Assembly: GCF_000738735.6 (NCBI RefSeq)
Contig: NC_046341.1
Span: forward strand, 806,001 to 870,000
Reading direction: 5' to 3'
Length of the DNA stretch: 64,000 bases
DNA from: Corvus cornix cornix
Lineage: Eukaryota > Chordata > Aves > Passeriformes > Corvidae
The position numbers and the translations under genes were made by a program. Positions 14,001-29,452 of the stretch are shown piece by piece; position 1 is the first letter of the stretch; each line of letters begins with the position of its first letter. The notes under the pieces were generated by a model. That model saw nothing but the letters and a program-made list of their open reading frames with translations. It was not told the origin of the DNA and ran no database searches.

Positions 14001-17000
14001 AGAAATGTCTCTTAGACTCTCATCATTTTATCACCAAGATACCTTTAAAAAAAATGACTCTTACATCCGAGCAATAGTCACCCTATTGCCAATAATAAGG
14101 GCTAAATCAATTTAATCACAGAGCTTCTGTACTTTCTGGTTGAGCAAAGCTCAGCAGGAGCTCCTGGGCTTCATGGAGGTAGAGACTGTCCTCTGATTTC
14201 TTATCTTAATGTTTTACATTAACATTCTTTTAATATTAACAGGAGCCTGAAAACAGCCCTGCATGTGCAACTCAATCATGTGCTTATTTCCATCAGCATT
14301 CCTCTGGCAACCAGTTCCTTGTAGATAAGATTTCTAAAATAATTAATATTTTCATGAAGCCAGCTATGTTTTAACGTCAGAGACATGCAAGGAGATGGCT
14401 CTGAGGAAAAAAAAAAAAAGTCATTACCTAAACAAGTAATTTTTACTGAATTCCTGAGGGGCTCCAGCACACGGAATTCCCTCAGCTGGGCTGTACATTT
14501 GCTATCAGAACACACATGCATTGTACCTCACTCAGCTTGACTCATAAAACCTGAGTGTGCTAAGTCTCTGGTGATAGAACAGTCCTGATTGCTTTTGTTC
14601 TGCTAATTAGCAGGGAACAAACCCTTGGAATAAGTTTTTCCCAGTGAGTGCGCTAGGGCACACACAGTGCAGTAATAGCACCACAAGAAACTTGTGTAAC
14701 AGAGAATTCTGGCTTCCTGCTTTCTTAAGCCTGACACAAAGCTGGAATAATTAGGGTGATAAAGTCGAAGCAGCCCGAGTAAATTCAGCTAAATCTGGTA
14801 TCACCACAGTTGGGACACTTATTTGCATGTTTAAATTACTCAAGTGACTAATTTTATAATTTCCTTTTCAACTGCTGAATCCCTTACATCTCAAACGAGT
14901 CCCCTGGGAGGCAGAGGCACAGTGCACGGTGTGTTAAACTTACAAACTTGTTATACTGCACCAGATTAGCATAATATTGCATACGTTATTCCTTATTTAA
15001 TAAAAATTTAATTGTGCATATAATTTGATAATTCAATACCAGTAATTTGTTATACAAAATCTAGAATGCACTCATTTGGTTTCTTCCTTGGAAAAAAGTT
15101 ACCTGTGAGTTCTCTGTGACTAAACATTCTCACTAGAACTCCCAATTTTGCCATATTTTACCTGCAGCCTTCCTAAACAGGACACAGCTCACACCCAGGG
15201 AAATCAAAGCCTTTCACTGGCACTCAGAAGTCCTTAAATCCAGCCCCCTGGGCTTTATGTGGAAGATGCAGAACACTGAGGCTGCAGCTCTTAGTTAATG
15301 ATGTTCTGATGGTACTCCTTGGGCACATCTTCCACGCAAAGCCAGGGAATGACCACGGAACGTGACCAGAACAAACATCATTCTGTGCCCATTGGAGGCG
15401 AAGTTCTCCACACACTCTGATGCCATGTGAAGATTTCAATCACAGACTGCAAACAGCCACTGAAAACATCTTGAAAAGCATTTGGAAAATCCCGTAGTTA
15501 CATCATTCCCAATTACCATCCCTGGCAAACCAGCCTTTCCACTGGTTTGTTGACATGCAGTTTGGTTTTCCATGTCCTGGGGGAAAATGGTGGTCTTGGG
15601 AACCTCCTAATGAAAGTAAAACTCACTCAACAGGATCACAGGAATGACAAATTTGTTCTCTTCTGTAGAAATTAGCAGAAAATATTTGTCTCATGTGTTC
15701 TACTGACATGTTATTTCTTCCCTGTTTTCTAGTTTGGCTCTCTGGAGTTCATCCAAAGCTTCTGACACAAAAAGTACAACTGGCAGCAGTTCTCCAACCC
15801 CTAGGGCAGCCCTGGGGATTTAACACCCATCCACCCTCCCAACTGGGTGCCAGCTGAGTCCCAGCAATGTATTTTAATTGAGAGCAATTACTCCACTAAT
15901 AGAGGAATGCCAGAGAATGCATTTTTCCATTGAAAAAAAATTCCTAATAAACAGCCACCATCACACAGGTGTTAAAACCATTAACCCCCACAGCTGAGAG
16001 AGATGAAAGCAAACTTTTGGAGAAGGCAGTTTTTGCAGAGCTGCGTTAACGTCCTCCCACAAAGGTCAGTGCAGCTCAGCCCGGAACCTCCCGGAGCCTG
16101 CTGAGAAACCCTTCACATCTGCCCAGCCTGGGTGCAATCTCAGTGTAACACACAGGTCACCTTCCTAAGCTTCTCTACCTTCTCTACATTTAAATTAATT
16201 GTATCATTTTATTTATGTTTCCAACTTACTGTGGTGTATTAGCATATTAAAATTAACTCTGCTGGCTGTAATCACTTTACCTTAACAAAACAACTTACCA
16301 AGGCAAATTTGATAAAATTATAGTACCCCCTTGTGGTGTTACCTTCATGCCCCAATAGAACATCTTTCAATATTATATTTTTTTAAAATCCTTTTCTATC
16401 AAGCTCAGTGGAGAACTAACTAGCCTTTTCTAGGATCCATCAGGAGCAAAGGGAAGCAAAGGGACTATCACTGGAATCCAAGAATGGATGAGCTAGAACA
16501 CCACTTTTCCATGAGCCAAGGGAGTAATCTGTACTAAAAACTGACTCATTTTACATCAACAAACACAGCCTATGACACTTTGATATGAAAACATCACTTG
16601 GGCAATTGCCTCCCTGATGTAAAAAAAACCAGTAAAGAATGATTTCCATTAAAAACCACCAAGCTCAACACCCAGAACACAATCAGCCCAATCAGCTTAC
16701 CAGTTAAAAAGAAATTTGAGAGTTCACCAGTGATTATACCCCAAAGAATCACCCCCCCCAAACTGTACACACAAACCTCAGAGGCACCTCCTTATAGATC
16801 CTGAATATCCCGTACCATTGCACCACGGGTTCCAGCACTATGAAAACTCCTGTGCGACAGGTTTAGTACCCAGGAGTTCAGGTGCCCTCCAGAACCTGAA
16901 AATATGGGAACGTGGGAGCATCCAAGAGCCTGCTCAGTGGAATTTCACAATCAGGGAACCTTGCAGGGACAGCCTGGACACAATTCACAGCTATTTTAAA

Positions 17001-18654
17001 CTCATCATCTACCAAGCTCAACCTGTGACCTTCCATCACGACGTTAAAAAGTTACTGTCTCCTGTTCATGACAAATGGAGCTTTGCAGACACAACGTTCC
17101 CAATATTTGGCTGCAGTCTAAGAATGGAAAAGAGAGAAAGTCTGGCAGAAATACACCTAAGGAGATTTTATTCAGGGAAGAGAGGACCTCCTGCTTCACA
17201 CACACAAGCCATTAAGAATTTTACAACCAAATCATATGGAGCTGCATGTACAGAACGTGTTCCTTCTCCCTTCCAGCAGCCCTGCCTGATAAAGGAGCCT
17301 GGCTCCAGGCTGGATGTGTTTCCTTCTGCTTCAGGACTCAACTCTGCCTTTCTTTTTCCTACTGCCTTTCTGAAATTCCATGGAAAGCCATTGTTGTTAA
17401 ACAGCAGTAAGTGTTACTCTCCCAGCAGTGTACACTAACAATAATTCAGCCCTGTGTCAAGGGAGGCTGTGAGTTCCTAGCTGAATTTATTTGAAAAATA
17501 AAGTTTGTTCTTTTTCTCCGAGATCTTTCCTTAAGCCAGCATGGAACTCTTGTAAAAGAAAAGTGCCTCTAAGTACCAACTACCCAAGGAACAGCCTTTT
17601 TATTTTATTTTTTTATTCGTTGCTCACCATGACAACATAATAAATGAGCCCTGAGAGACTTGCAGTGCTTAACTATTTAAAATTGTGTATTTTATCTTTC
17701 ACTGTAGGCTTCCAGACATAACATCCATGATCTATTTTTCAAACCCTCTTCAGTGTCTCTGAGTGAAAGGCGCCAATTTTCACCTGCAATACGCAATGAT
17801 CAGAAGCACACCTTGAGCAGGGACTCTGGTAACACTTTACAGAACTACTCTTACAGTATTTTTGTGATCTATTAATAATTACTCGCTCCTGTAAAAGAAA
17901 GGCAACAAGGCAACAGTTTCACCATCTGCTTTTTCCATTTTTGTTTGGAATTCTGCTGGACGGCTCTGTATTCTTTCATACATGACTAATAGGAAAGATA
18001 CAAGACTAATAGGAAACACAACTGCAACTTCACTTAGGGTTGGTTTCAGTTAACAGATGGGCTTTAAACTATCCAACATAAAAGCATTCATTTCAGAAAA
18101 ACTGACCCCAAAACTGCTTCATAAAATGAAGTATTTCCATTTTTTTTTCCCCTCAAAGCTTTAGGATCTCTCATGACACTACAGTATAAGAGGCCCCTGG
18201 GTTAAAAAAAAAAATAGCGCACACACACTTACAATTTCTGACCTTAAATATCAGAGACTAAAGGTTTTGCAATAAAAGTATCAGCAGTAACACACACAGC
18301 TCTACAAAAAGCCTCCAAGACCACAGCTTTCCTTGCTAAATTTCAAGAGTCAACATAAAATTACAGCAAAGAGATCTCCAAAATCCCGTTTTTTGGTCAA
18401 GCGAAGCTCTGGTTTTCCACCAGCCATACAGCAGCTGTGGTGAGACTTGGGGCTGTTGCAGCAGTGCTTCCCTCTGGATAAGTAACTCCTACGAGGCAGT
18501 CACGGATGGACACTGTCCAGAACCGCTCAGTCACAAGGACTGGGGGGCAACAGCACAAGTCCTACTTCCAAACCCCTGGATGTAAAGCACAGCAAGTGGA
18601 AAACTGCTCATCCCACACACACCCGGGACAGCTGAAGAGCATTTACCCAAGATC
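5048..18654. other. Gene-free stretch with unexplained long open frames
   Basis: No recognised gene. Contains the AT-rich tract at 7441, a poly-A run near 10798, and unrecognised open frames at 9108-9911 (-), 12182-13021 (-) and 16818-17438 (+), treated here as chance. Some AT-rich blocks (8080-8260, 14740-14900) look like possible conserved non-coding DNA; 14821 holds an ATTTGCAT octamer. Confidence 0.5.
7441..7535. repeat. AT-rich low-complexity tract
   Basis: Almost pure A/T with overlapping (taattatata) motifs. No gene context. Confidence 0.85.
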
Positions 18655-18740
18655 AAGATCCCTGGATGTGCCCGAGGCCAGGCTGGAAAGGGCTTGGAGC
18701 AACCTGCGGTAGTGGACGGTGTCCCTGCCCAGTGTGGTGG
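18655..18740 (+). mobile_element. Short CR1 fragment
   Basis: Matches the CR1 stretch ccctggatgtgcccgaggcc, then ttggagcaacctgcggtag and ggtgtccctgcc. Diverged and incomplete at both ends. Confidence 0.75.
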
Positions 18741-21700
18741 CAACTTCAATCCGAACCCGGCTAAACAGCGGAGCTTTCCCGGCCTCCCGCTTCCACAGGC
18801 TCTGGCTCCAGCCCAACCCACACCACAGCATTGGCAGCAGCTTCACGCGGGTTTACATTTACTTGTAAAGATGTTCAAAATTATACTGAAAAGTATTTTT
18901 TTGCAACTTGTTTCTCCTACTTCTGTCCCAAAGGTGCCAGGGCACCCGCCCCGGCCGCTGAGAGCGAGGGGGCTTCCCAGAACTTCCAGGCAGAGCCCAT
19001 AGGTGGCGGCGTTTTCGTATGGAAAAACCAGAATTCCCTTTATTTTAACAGTCACGGCACAGTCCGATTCTGAGCCCGCAGGTGACGGGCAAAGACACCG
19101 ATTCTCCCCATCAGCTCCTCTCCCCAGCCGCGGCTGGGCAGTGCCCACACAAGCAGCAGCATTTCCCTCTGGACAAGAAGCCAAACTTTCGTCCCCGCTG
19201 CTGTTAAGGAGCAGCATCCCAGAAGTCACCAAAGCACAAGTTTAGAAACAGAGGAAGCAAGTGAAGCTTTCCAAATTGCACTGTACCCCATGAAAATGGC
19301 TCTTCGTTTTGAATATTTTTATTACTTCCTAACCAGAATTCTCTGAGTTTTGCAGAGAGGTATAGAATCACTCAAAAAAATAAAAAAAGAACACCACACC
19401 AAACAAAACTCCCCAAACCCTGTAGTTTAAAAAAAAAGCTGTTAAAATTTCATAGAAGAATTAACAATGGAGAAAAGTTAGCGAATAAGACCAAGTAGAA
19501 AGTAAGTTCCTGTGTTTCCAGCAGTGGTTTTGCCAGATGCATCATCACATCTGCATGTGAGCAATTTTTCATTATTTATAAATGCGTTACAGGAACACGG
19601 CCAAGCTACAAACCAAGGAGTCCAACACACATTAAAAAAAAAAAAAAAATACCAGGGAATGTGTCTTGGTTATAGAACAAAAGAATTCATTTTATCACTT
19701 GGCTTTAGCACTGGAGAAAATGGCTCCTGGTGCGCTGAACCCCGTGATGAATGTGCCCCCTCCAGATCTTTATTGCCCCTGTAAATCACCGCACTGACAG
19801 CACTTAATAAGAAAGCTTTGGAGTGGGTTTGAAGTTTTGCTTTGTACAAATAAAATCTCATATTAAAGAATTTGCTAGTCCTCAAGGTGTGGAAAAATAA
19901 GTATGACTAGAACCTGTTGTGCTTGCCTTTTTTAACTGTTTGTTTCCACTATTTTTTTAAAATCATTTTTTAGCAAAGGGACCAGAATAACATAAGGAAA
20001 ATTATCTGTATTAAAATAAAAAATTAGAGTTAGGACTTAGTTATTAAACCCCCATATTTCTGATGTTTTATACCCTGTGATGTCTGGAGAGGGCAACAAA
20101 ATCAGAGGCATAGAATATAAAACATTAAATATCTTCCATGGTGTGATACGACATGCTGACAATACTCCTGGTTTTTAACTACAGAAAGTGAGGATTCGAT
20201 GTCCACAGTTATCGGTCAAAATTCCACTCTCTGAGAGAGGGCAGGATTATCTGAGTCACCTGCTACCCCCCAGGTGGGAACAAAAGGGTTTAAATCCCTT
20301 GGCAGCAACTGCAACAATATTCACAGATGTGGTCAGTAATGACTTCTACATATACATATATACACACATATACACACAGAGCTTTGGTCAAGCACCCTAT
20401 AGGAAAACAGAGAAATAAACTACCACAACACAAATACTTAAAGTTCATATCAGAAAGCGAATAGACTCGTTTATACATACAGATTTAATTGTTTGCTTTA
20501 GAGATGACATTCTAGAACAGATATTTGAGGGGGAAAATGGCTATTTGGAAGCGTTCAGAAGCAAAGTGCAGCTTGGCTCAGGCCATCACGTACTGATAGA
20601 CAGTGTCAGCACATCACTGAACTACACTTTAACCAAAATAAATCACAATTCATGTGGTGGTGGCTTTCTGTTCTGCTTCCATGGCTTGCATTATCCTTGC
20701 TCAATTCCAGGCAGCATCATTCCTTCTAAACCAGTTTATGACACACCCTGGCCGAGGAAATCTTAACAGGAAACTACAGTTATTTGGACAAAGCTAAATG
20801 TATTTATAGGGAAATAAATGTATTTCCTGTTCAAACTGGGAGCACAAAGGTATTATGTGACAGACTATCAACAGGTCTGGAGGAAGTCCAGCTTCTCCTG
20901 ATGGATTAAACACATTTGAGAAGGTACCTCAAGAAAATACACGCTAGTGGGCATGGTCTGGAAGAGTAGGAAAAATAAAGGAAGGTTTTTCCCTAAAAAC
21001 AAACCCAACCAGTATTAAAGCATCACATCAGTAAGAGTCCTTTAGGAGTAGGATCCAAAGTATCAGGTATCAATATTTCCCAGCTGCATGGATCTTTCCA
21101 TGCATCTTTTTCTACCTCTCATCACTGGAAAGAACATCTGCAAAGGTACCAGAAAGAGTAACCTGGCACTTGGGGCGAGTGTGCGACCCCAAACCGAGCA
21201 AAAGGAAGAGGATCGGGGCAAAAGGGGGAGAATCAGGGCACACGTGGATTTGGAAGGAAGTTCCAGGTTCATCATGTTCACCCCCAGGGACCCCCTGAGC
21301 TGGACACAGACCCAGCACAGCCCCCTCCCCTTCCATGGACGTTCCCCTGCTGCCCACTCCCCCTACAGCTCACCGGGGCAACAGCTAGAGCCTCCTTTAA
21401 CATTTATAATCATTACTTTGATTTTTAAACTACTTTATGATGGTTTAGTCTTACTTTCCAAACCAGAAACCATTCTTACACCTCTGAGAACTTTTGTGTG
21501 TAACTTTTGGGGGTTGTGTGTGGGTTGGATTGGGTTTTTCTCAACAAAATAAAAGCCCAACAAATACTGCAGGAATCACCTGTTCCATTTAAAGAGCAGA
21601 TCCCAGGTCCCTTCCTCCTTCCATCCCCACTCCAGGTGAGGTGCCAGTGCTCAGGGACAGTCCCAGCTCAGCACTCCAGAGCAGGATCCCCTCTCAGTGA

Positions 21701-23249
21701 GGATGTTTGCCACTCCACAGCTCAACCACCTCATTAGCTGCTTTTTATTGAGCACCAACACTCATTACTTCTCAATTCTCTGATTAAGCACCACACTGCC
21801 GGCATCCCCAGCCTGCATCTGCCACCTGATTAGCTCAATAATTCTGATAATCGCAGACCCAGAGAGCTGGGAAGGGAAGGAACTGCAATCCCTGGGAGCT
21901 GGCTCGATTTACCCCTTTGTATACAACATCAATACCCCAAACTCCCAGCAACACTGTCCAGAGAATCCAACTTCAAACGCGCCAAGTTCGAGAATAATTT
22001 CAATAAAAAGCCACAGCAGGTCATTAAAATGCCCCTTAATTGTGTCTGCATCGCACTCCGTGCTGCTCCCACCCCGTCTGGCACCCTCCAGAGGTTTAAA
22101 GCTGCTCGGGGAGCTGGAGGAGCCCCGGCAGCCCCGCCGTGGCTCTGTCACAGCCGGGGACAGTGGCAAAGGCCAGCACAGCCCCCTGGCCCTCTGCCCC
22201 CAGTCCATCTCCCCGCTGTCCCCCGTCACTGCCTGACATGATTTAACAACTGTAATTCCTTATTTAACGATGTCAAAGGTTTTTAGGAAATTGACTGTAT
22301 TTCACCAACGATATATTTCTTCTCGATGACAGAGTGGTTAAAATGATTTTTAAACCAAGACAGCAAAATAAAGCAGTAATAAAATCAATAAAAGGTGCTT
22401 AAAACATTCCTTCTATTAGGTAATGGCATTTAAAATATCCGTAGCTTGTAATGGCACTTAGGATATGCCCGAAAATCAATGAGCTAAATTACTTATTGAA
22501 CTAGTTAATTTGAACATTGAGTTTTATATGTATATTGATAAAACAAGCGACAAAAACCCTGGGTGTGTTCGAATTCCACGGTCAGATATCTCCCTCTGCC
22601 GGGAAAAAAACTCTTAAAACTCCACCAGAGACTTTTTTTCCCCCCTTTTTTTTTTTTTTTGAAGCAGGAACACTAAAGGATGTAACAACTGAAAACTCCA
22701 CCAGAGGTCTCAGACTCTGCAGGGTTTGTAAATTATTGTTGGTTTTGCCAAAATCTTTGAAGTTTTACGATGCCGAATAGCAACACAAAACCTTCAATTG
22801 CACCCAAAATACCATTTGGTATTTTGAAATAGCAAAATATTGCCACTATATCCAGAAATATACAAAACCATGTGGGAAAAGTGTAGAAAATAAGCGGATA
22901 CCGTAGTGCTTTAAAAACTGTGAGATCACCCTCAACAACTTTGGTATTTTTCATGTTAGTAACTCCTCCATGTAGACTCTGAAGTAATAGCCTCAGGTAA
23001 TACTTTTGTTTTGCTAGAAATAAAGTGGGAAAGACAAGTTCTGTGTCAGCTTCTGCTCCTGAGGCGCAAAAACCCTTCTCCAAAGCCTCACCTGAGCCCG
23101 CTTCTCTTTCACACGGTGCAAAAACCTCTACAAAATCTGAGAGGCTAAAGGGCATTGGCTTTACCTGACACGGTCCCTGGGAAGAAACCAAACACTAATA
23201 AAGATTTCTACCTATTTTCGTGGACTTTTATCGCTGCGGTAGCGGAATC
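18741..23249. other. Gene-free stretch upstream of the PSMD7 island
   Basis: No recognised gene. Homeobox-like TAAT-rich blocks at 21725-21860 and 22235-22550. A 152-codon open frame on the minus strand (22733-23191) overlaps a donor-like CAG|gtaaag at 23159-23164, so it may mark a divergent non-coding transcript from the PSMD7 island. Confidence 0.5.
20349..20381. repeat. TA/CA microsatellite
   Basis: Short mixed catata/tacaca dinucleotide run. Confidence 0.7.
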
Positions 23250-23556
23250 CCTGCCGTCCCCGGAGGCTCTTTCCCGGGCCGGGTCGCAGGGACAGCCCCG
23301 GCGCACCTGTGAGGGGGAAGATTAAACCCGGTGTTGGCACTTCCACTCCGTCCCAGGGCTTCCCTGCGCTCCCACCCCAGGCGGGACGGCAGGGCCGGGA
23401 GTGCGGCCCGAGGGATTCCTCACTCTGGGAGAGGGCACGGAGATCCCTGACCCGCGGAAAGGCGAACGGCAGCCTCATCCTGCACGGGAGCCGCCGCGGG
23501 GGCCGGCACGGCCCAGAAGCACCCTCCCGGGAGGGCTGGGAACACTCAGAGGAGGG

Positions 23557-23812
23557 ATGGGGGCAAAATGAGGGGAAACGATGGGGGAAAGAGGAGGGGA
23601 AAAGGGGAGGGGGAAAAGAAGCGTTAAAAAAAGCAGGGGGAGAAAAAGGGGGGGGGGGGGGGGAAGAGGGGAAAGGGGAGGAAAAAAGGAAAGAAAGAGG
23701 GGAAAGGGGGGCAAGAGGAGGAAAAAAGGGGAGAAGGAGGGGGAAAGCGAGGAAAGGCACAGAAAAAGAGGGGGAAAGGAGGGGGGGAAAGCGGAGGGAA
23801 AGGGGAGGGAAC
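23557..23812 (+). repeat. Polypurine tract (G/A) with a 16-G run
   Basis: More than nine bases in ten are purines on the plus strand. An uninterrupted purine stretch of 77 bases runs 23635-23711 and contains a run of 16 G at 23648-23663. Such tracts can form triplex or G-quadruplex DNA and are prone to length error in assemblies. Confidence 0.85.
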
Positions 23813-23876
23813 CGCAGCTGGGGACGGCCCCTTCCCGCCCTTTCCCCGCCTCGGGGCGGAGCAACGCCGCAGCCCC

Positions 23877-24384
23877 AAGATGGCGGCGGCACCTTCCCAA
23901 GATGGCGGCGGCACCTTCCCAAGATGGCGGCGGCACCTTCCCAAGATGGCGGCGGCACCTTCCCAAGATGGCGGCGGCACCTTCCCAAGATGGCGGCGGC
24001 ACCTTCCCAAGATGGTGGCGGCACCTTCCCAAGATGGCGGCGGCACCTTCCCAAGATGGCGGCGGCACCTTCCCAAGATGGCGGCGGCACCGTCCCAAGA
24101 TGGCGGCGGCACCTTCCCAAGATGGCGGCGGCACCTTCCCAAGATGGCGATGGTACCTTCCCAAGATGGCGATGGTACCTTCCCAAGATGGCGATGGTAC
24201 CTTCCCAAGATGGCGATGGTACCTTCCCAAGATGGCGAGCGCACCTTCTCAAGATGGCGAGCGCACCTTCCCAAGATGGCGGCGCTTCCCAAGATGGCGA
24301 GGTCGGCGAGGCACTTCGATGCGGCGCACCTCGCACTTCCCAAGATGGCGCGCACCTTCCCGATGCGGCGCTTCCCGATGCCCC
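23877..24384 (+). repeat. 22-bp minisatellite of YY1-type sites upstream of PSMD7
   Basis: The core AAGATGG occurs 21 times. Eighteen copies (23877 to 24272) are in perfect 22-bp register, starting at 23877, 23899, 23921 and so on. Three more at 24273, 24291 and 24342 sit in degenerate units. In units 1-12 (except unit 7, which reads GGTGGC) the core reads AAGATGGCGGC, the well-known YY1 binding consensus, followed by a C-rich 11-mer. Units 13-16 read GGCGATGG and units 17-18 GGCGAGCG after the core. The array ends about 135 bp before the PSMD7 ATG. It is open in several frames on both strands only because 22 bp times 3 is a repeat free of stops. YY1 binding is inferred from the motif. Confidence 0.95.
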
Positions 24385-24518
24385 GCCCGCCGCCGCCCGG
24401 CGGTGCACGCCGGTCGCTCGGGCGGGCTGAGGGCCGGCCGGTCGGGCCTGGTGCGGGCGCGGGCGGTCGGAGCGAGCGGGGCCGGGCCGGGCCGGGCCGG
24501 GCAGGGCAGGCGGGCGCC

Positions 24519-27774
<3,256 letters not shown>

Positions 27775-27798
27775 AAGGTGTAGTTTTTTTATTTGTAA

Positions 27799-27804
27799 AT
27801 TAAA
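27799..27804 (+). terminator. Poly(A) signal of PSMD7 (ATTAAA)
   Basis: ATTAAA lies 25 bp after the TAA stop, giving a very short 3' UTR of roughly 45-60 bases. It is the second most common vertebrate signal hexamer. Confidence 0.7.
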
Positions 27805-27824
27805 AATCTTGTAAACTAAATCCC

Positions 27825-28460
27825 TGGTGCTGGGGTCTTGTATGTTGTGCTCAGCACTGCTCTTCCTCACCCAGGCAGGGTTGGGGGAGCCATGCAGAGG
27901 CTTTTGATTTGATTATACTTTAATACAGCACTTTTCCTTCCCCCAGTGTGTCTTGGCGGGTGTTGAGGCCTCAGCTCACACACACTCTGCTCTTGGTGCG
28001 TGTATTCCCATTTTCCAGGGCTAATCTATTGCCATCAGCCACTTTCGTGCACCGCAGCCATCCCTGTGTTTAACTGGCCCTGTGCCCCAGCCCCTAGCGG
28101 TGTGGCACAGCTGGGATGTTGTCACTGCTGTCACAGCTCTGTGCCAGCAAGGCCCCAGCCCCTCCCTGGGGACAGCACTGGTGGCCCTGTCACCCCTGGT
28201 CGGGGCCAAGCAGCTCTCAGGGCGGCAGGAGGCTGTGAGCCCGGGGAAGCACTGGGACCATCACCGCTGACACAGAGCGGGCAGGGACAAAATCCACAGG
28301 ATTTGTGATCCCAGTGCTGAGCTCCAGCTGCTGTCATGGTCCTGGAGCCTGAGCACTGCACAGACCCCACCCTGGGAGCCATACCCGGGCCCAGGGGAAA
28401 TGCTGCGCCAGGACAGGCAGAGACCTGGGACTCGCAAGGATCCAGGACACAGGCACACCT
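27825..28460. other. Short intergenic region between convergent PSMD7 and WWP2
   Basis: No coding similarity. GC content rises towards WWP2. The two poly(A) signals face each other about 0.67 kb apart. Confidence 0.7.
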
Positions 28461-28477
28461 CGGCAGCTGCTTTGTCG

Positions 28478-28483
28478 TTTATT
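28478..28483 (-). terminator. Poly(A) signal of WWP2 (AATAAA)
   Basis: Canonical AATAAA on the minus strand in an otherwise GC-rich stretch, with the expected orientation and distance for the WWP2 3' end. Confidence 0.7.
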
Positions 28484-29352
28484 GCACAGGAAGCCTCGCG
28501 GGGCAGGCAGGGCCGTGCGGACCCGGCCGCTTCCCAGCCCGGAGCCGTTGCAGGGTCCCGTCTGCACAGGCCCCCGGACACACGGACATGCCAGGCCTGT
28601 TGCCCGCACACACAGGGAAGGGCAGGAGCGACATCCAGGTGATGTTGCCCTCTCCGCAGCCCGGCCGGCAGCAGAGGGAACACTGAAGTGTGGGCAGGAC
28701 CCAGGATCTGAGCGAAGGCCGGCAGGGCCCCGGCAGTGCCCCGAGCCCCCGGGGCTGCTGTGGAGCACCAGCTCCGAGCAGAAACCACATCACTTAAATA
28801 CAGCTGCCCAGGGGCCACAGGCTGCAAATCAGGACACGCTCAGCCAGGCTCTGGCTCCAGCGGCTGCGGGTCTCGCTGGGGAAGGGGCTGTCCTGGCGCT
28901 CAGACGGTGCACAAGAGCCCTTCAGAAGCATCATCTTGGGGGTCCTTGTCATTGTTGCTGGATGCTGGGTGCAGGATGGGGCCCAGAAATCAGTCAGAGC
29001 CATTTTCCCCCTCACCTGCCACTACCAAAATGCCATCAAAAGGCAGAAAACAGGAGGGGGAAGAGCCTCTACCAAACACCTGTGTCTGTGAGGGGGGCCG
29101 AGAAGCCCCAGTGCCCCTGTGCTGCCCCCCAGCCCCTCTGCGCCAGCCCTCGCGAGCCAAGCCCTTGTGTCCTCCTCTCCGTCACACCTCAGATTTCCTT
29201 AGGGAGGGAAGCAAAGCCCCATTCCCCCAGGGCCGTGTCAGTGCAGGCCTCGCCTGGGAGCAAGAGCCACAGTGTCCATAGGGGCCTGTGCACATCCCAG
29301 AGAGGGCCCTGGGCACCGGCCGGCAGCACTCTGGGAATGCCCCACAGCTCCA
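28478..29352 (-). other. WWP2: WWP2 3' UTR with poly(A) signal
   Basis: Downstream of the WWP2 stop (minus strand) there is no further coding similarity. An AATAAA on the minus strand (TTTATT at 28478-28483) sits about 870 bp after the stop and marks the probable end, with cleavage expected near 28460. Confidence 0.65.
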
Positions 29353-29452
29353 TCACTCCTGTCCAAACCCTTCCGTCTCCTCGATGGCGTAAAGCAGCTT
29401 CTCCTTCAGCTGTTCGTAGCTCTTGTAGGGAGGGAGATCCAGGCGGTTGAAG
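29353..29452 (-). CDS. WWP2: WWP2 exon 24, last coding exon with stop
   Basis: Acceptor ctccccag. Supplies the third base of the active-site Cys codon, then FNRLDLPPYKSYEQLKEK and AIEETEGFGQE, with stop TGA at 29353-29355. Confidence 0.97.

Noticed and set aside
16818..17438. 206-codon open frame on the plus strand
   Set aside because: No recognisable family or repeat similarity, no CpG promoter and no convincing poly(A) context. Retained only as a note.
22560..22640. GTTCGAATTCC resembling a tRNA B box at about 22567
   Set aside because: No matching A box, acceptor stem or cloverleaf can be drawn around it.
23309..24430. 373-residue plus-strand and 398-residue minus-strand open frames with MAAAPSQDGG- or LGRCRRH-like periodicity
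   Set aside because: They arise from the 22-bp array: three units make 66 bp without a stop in several frames at once. Open on both strands, no family similarity, promoter position.
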